From contig JAGVJS010000269.1 of the NCBI GenBank assembly GCA_020051025.1, forward strand, positions 1 through 6,695: a stretch of DNA of 6,695 nucleotides, written 5' to 3'. Made by a program: the position numbers and the translations under genes. Origin of the DNA: Sphingobium sp. GTDB taxonomy: Bacteria > Pseudomonadota > Alphaproteobacteria > Sphingomonadales > Sphingomonadaceae. Below the pieces are notes generated by a model. The model did not search any database, was not told the origin of the DNA, and worked only from the letters and a program-made list of their open reading frames with translations. This document shows positions 5,972-6,695 of the stretch, one piece after another. How positions within the stretch are numbered: position 1 is the first letter of the stretch; each line of letters opens with the position of its first letter.

Positions 5972-6695
5972 CTGCGTACCGCTGTCGGTGCGCTGGTCGG
6001 GGCGACTGAGCCTCACGCCGCGCATTCTGGCGGTCAACGTCTTCGCGCTCGCCCTGCTGGCGGGCGGCTTCTTCTATCTCGACAGCTATCGCACCCGCAT
6101 CGTCGACGACCGGCTGGAACAGTCGGCGCGCGAACTCAAGCTGCTGGCCATCGGCCTCGAAAATGCGCCGGCCGACCGGCACAATGCCTTGATCGCGGCC
6201 TATTCGCGCCAGACTGGCGATCGGGTGCGCCGCTACGGTGCCAGCGGCGCGCTGGTCGCCGACAGCTTCACCATGGACGCTCCCCGCTATCGCCTCCGCC
6301 TGCCGTCGGAGGAGGAATGGCAACGCCACGTTGCGCGCTTCCTTGACAAGATGGTGGACAAGGTCGTGTCGGCCGACCGTCCGCCCGATTTCGAGGAGCC
6401 GACGGTCGATCGCGCCGATGCCTGGCCCGAAGTCGCGGTCGCCCGCAAATCCGGCAAGCCGCAGGCGATGAACCGTTATGCCCCTGATCGTACCTTCATG
6501 ATCTCCGCCGCCGTCCCGGTACGCGACGGCACCAGCCTGTTTGCGACGGAGAATGCCCGCGACATTACCCGCATCGTGCGGGCCGAACGACTGCGCCTCG
6601 GCATGGTCCTCGCCGTCGCGGTGCTGGCCTCGGTCCTGCTTTCGCTCTTCCTTGCCCGCACCATCGTCCGCCCGTTGCAGGGCCTGGCCCGCGCC
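5940..6695 (+). CDS. chvG: ChvG-type sensor histidine kinase (3' end beyond window)
   Basis: The frame is open from ATG 5940 to the right edge, giving 252 residues, and begins [20 protein letters not shown]. Its start lies 32 bases inside chvI, so the pair is probably translationally coupled; no clear ribosome binding site precedes the ATG. The ATG at 5968, which overlaps the chvI stop, opens a frame that ends after 13 codons. GTG 5988 is an alternative start. Visible architecture: cytoplasmic N-terminus with [16 protein letters not shown], first membrane helix about 29-47, periplasmic sensor region about 48-218 (rich in Arg, Asp and Glu), second helix about 219-238, and the start of HAMP ([14 protein letters not shown]). 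The phospho-accepting His and the ATPase domain lie outside the window. Orthologues sense acid or envelope stress and phosphorylate ChvI. In other alphaproteobacteria hprK and PTS genes often follow; that cannot be checked here. Confidence 0.93.
   Translation, partial: MAPATDSPKNDCVPLSVRWSGRLSLTPRILAVNVFALALLAGGFFYLDSYRTRIVDDRLEQSARELKLLAIGLENAPADRHNALIAAYSRQTGDRVRRYGASGALVADSFTMDAPRYRLRLPSEEEWQRHVARFLDKMVDKVVSADRPPDFEEPTVDRADAWPEVAVARKSGKPQAMNRYAPDRTFMISAAVPVRDGTSLFATENARDITRIVRAERLRLGMVLAVAVLASVLLSLFLARTIVRPLQGLARA

Noticed and set aside
5582..6329. Two minus-strand open frames opposite chvI and chvG
   Set aside because: Both are shadows of genes with clear receiver, winged-helix and sensor-kinase features.

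Overview
This high-GC window looks like alphaproteobacterial chromosome, most likely a sphingomonad (Sphingobium/Sphingomonas type). The grounds are family resemblance of the proteins, codon bias strongly toward G/C at third positions, a REP-like inverted repeat of a kind I recall from sphingomonad intergenic DNA, and the pckA–chvI–chvG arrangement common in alphaproteobacteria. The genus is inference. All gene identities come from reading motifs, not from a database search.

Layout from left to right. (1) Positions 2-1696 (+) hold the 3' part of a DUF885 zinc-peptidase-like gene whose start lies off the window. (2) The convergent gap at 1697-1846 holds a large imperfect inverted repeat and an intrinsic terminator for the minus strand. 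(3) fpr, ferredoxin-NADP+ reductase, runs on the minus strand (1847-2665) from a TTG start. (4) A 295-base gap (2666-2960) carries a short palindrome near fpr and a structured, U-run-ended segment that may be a small RNA or a 3' UTR. (5) A 103-residue minus-strand protein (2961-3272) has two helical repeats and an acidic DxDxDG tail, and its own readable promoter. (6) pckA, ATP-type PEP carboxykinase, lies on the minus strand (3389-4990) with its own terminator. (7) A divergent control region at 4991-5266 separates pckA from the plus-strand chvI–chvG two-component operon: chvI is complete (5267-5971), chvG begins inside it at 5940 and leaves the window at its HAMP domain.

Functionally, the right half couples central metabolism (oxaloacetate to phosphoenolpyruvate, the first step of gluconeogenesis) with the ChvG/ChvI envelope and acid-stress system. 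Rhizobia, Agrobacterium and Brucella keep these genes adjacent. Fpr supplies or drains reduced ferredoxin/flavodoxin and is often tied to oxidative stress.

I see no mobile element, CRISPR array, tRNA, rRNA or clear new multi-gene system. The least explained parts are the 2785-2950 structured segment, the near-identical terminators at 1800-1822 and 3342-3364, and the small repeat protein at 2961-3272.
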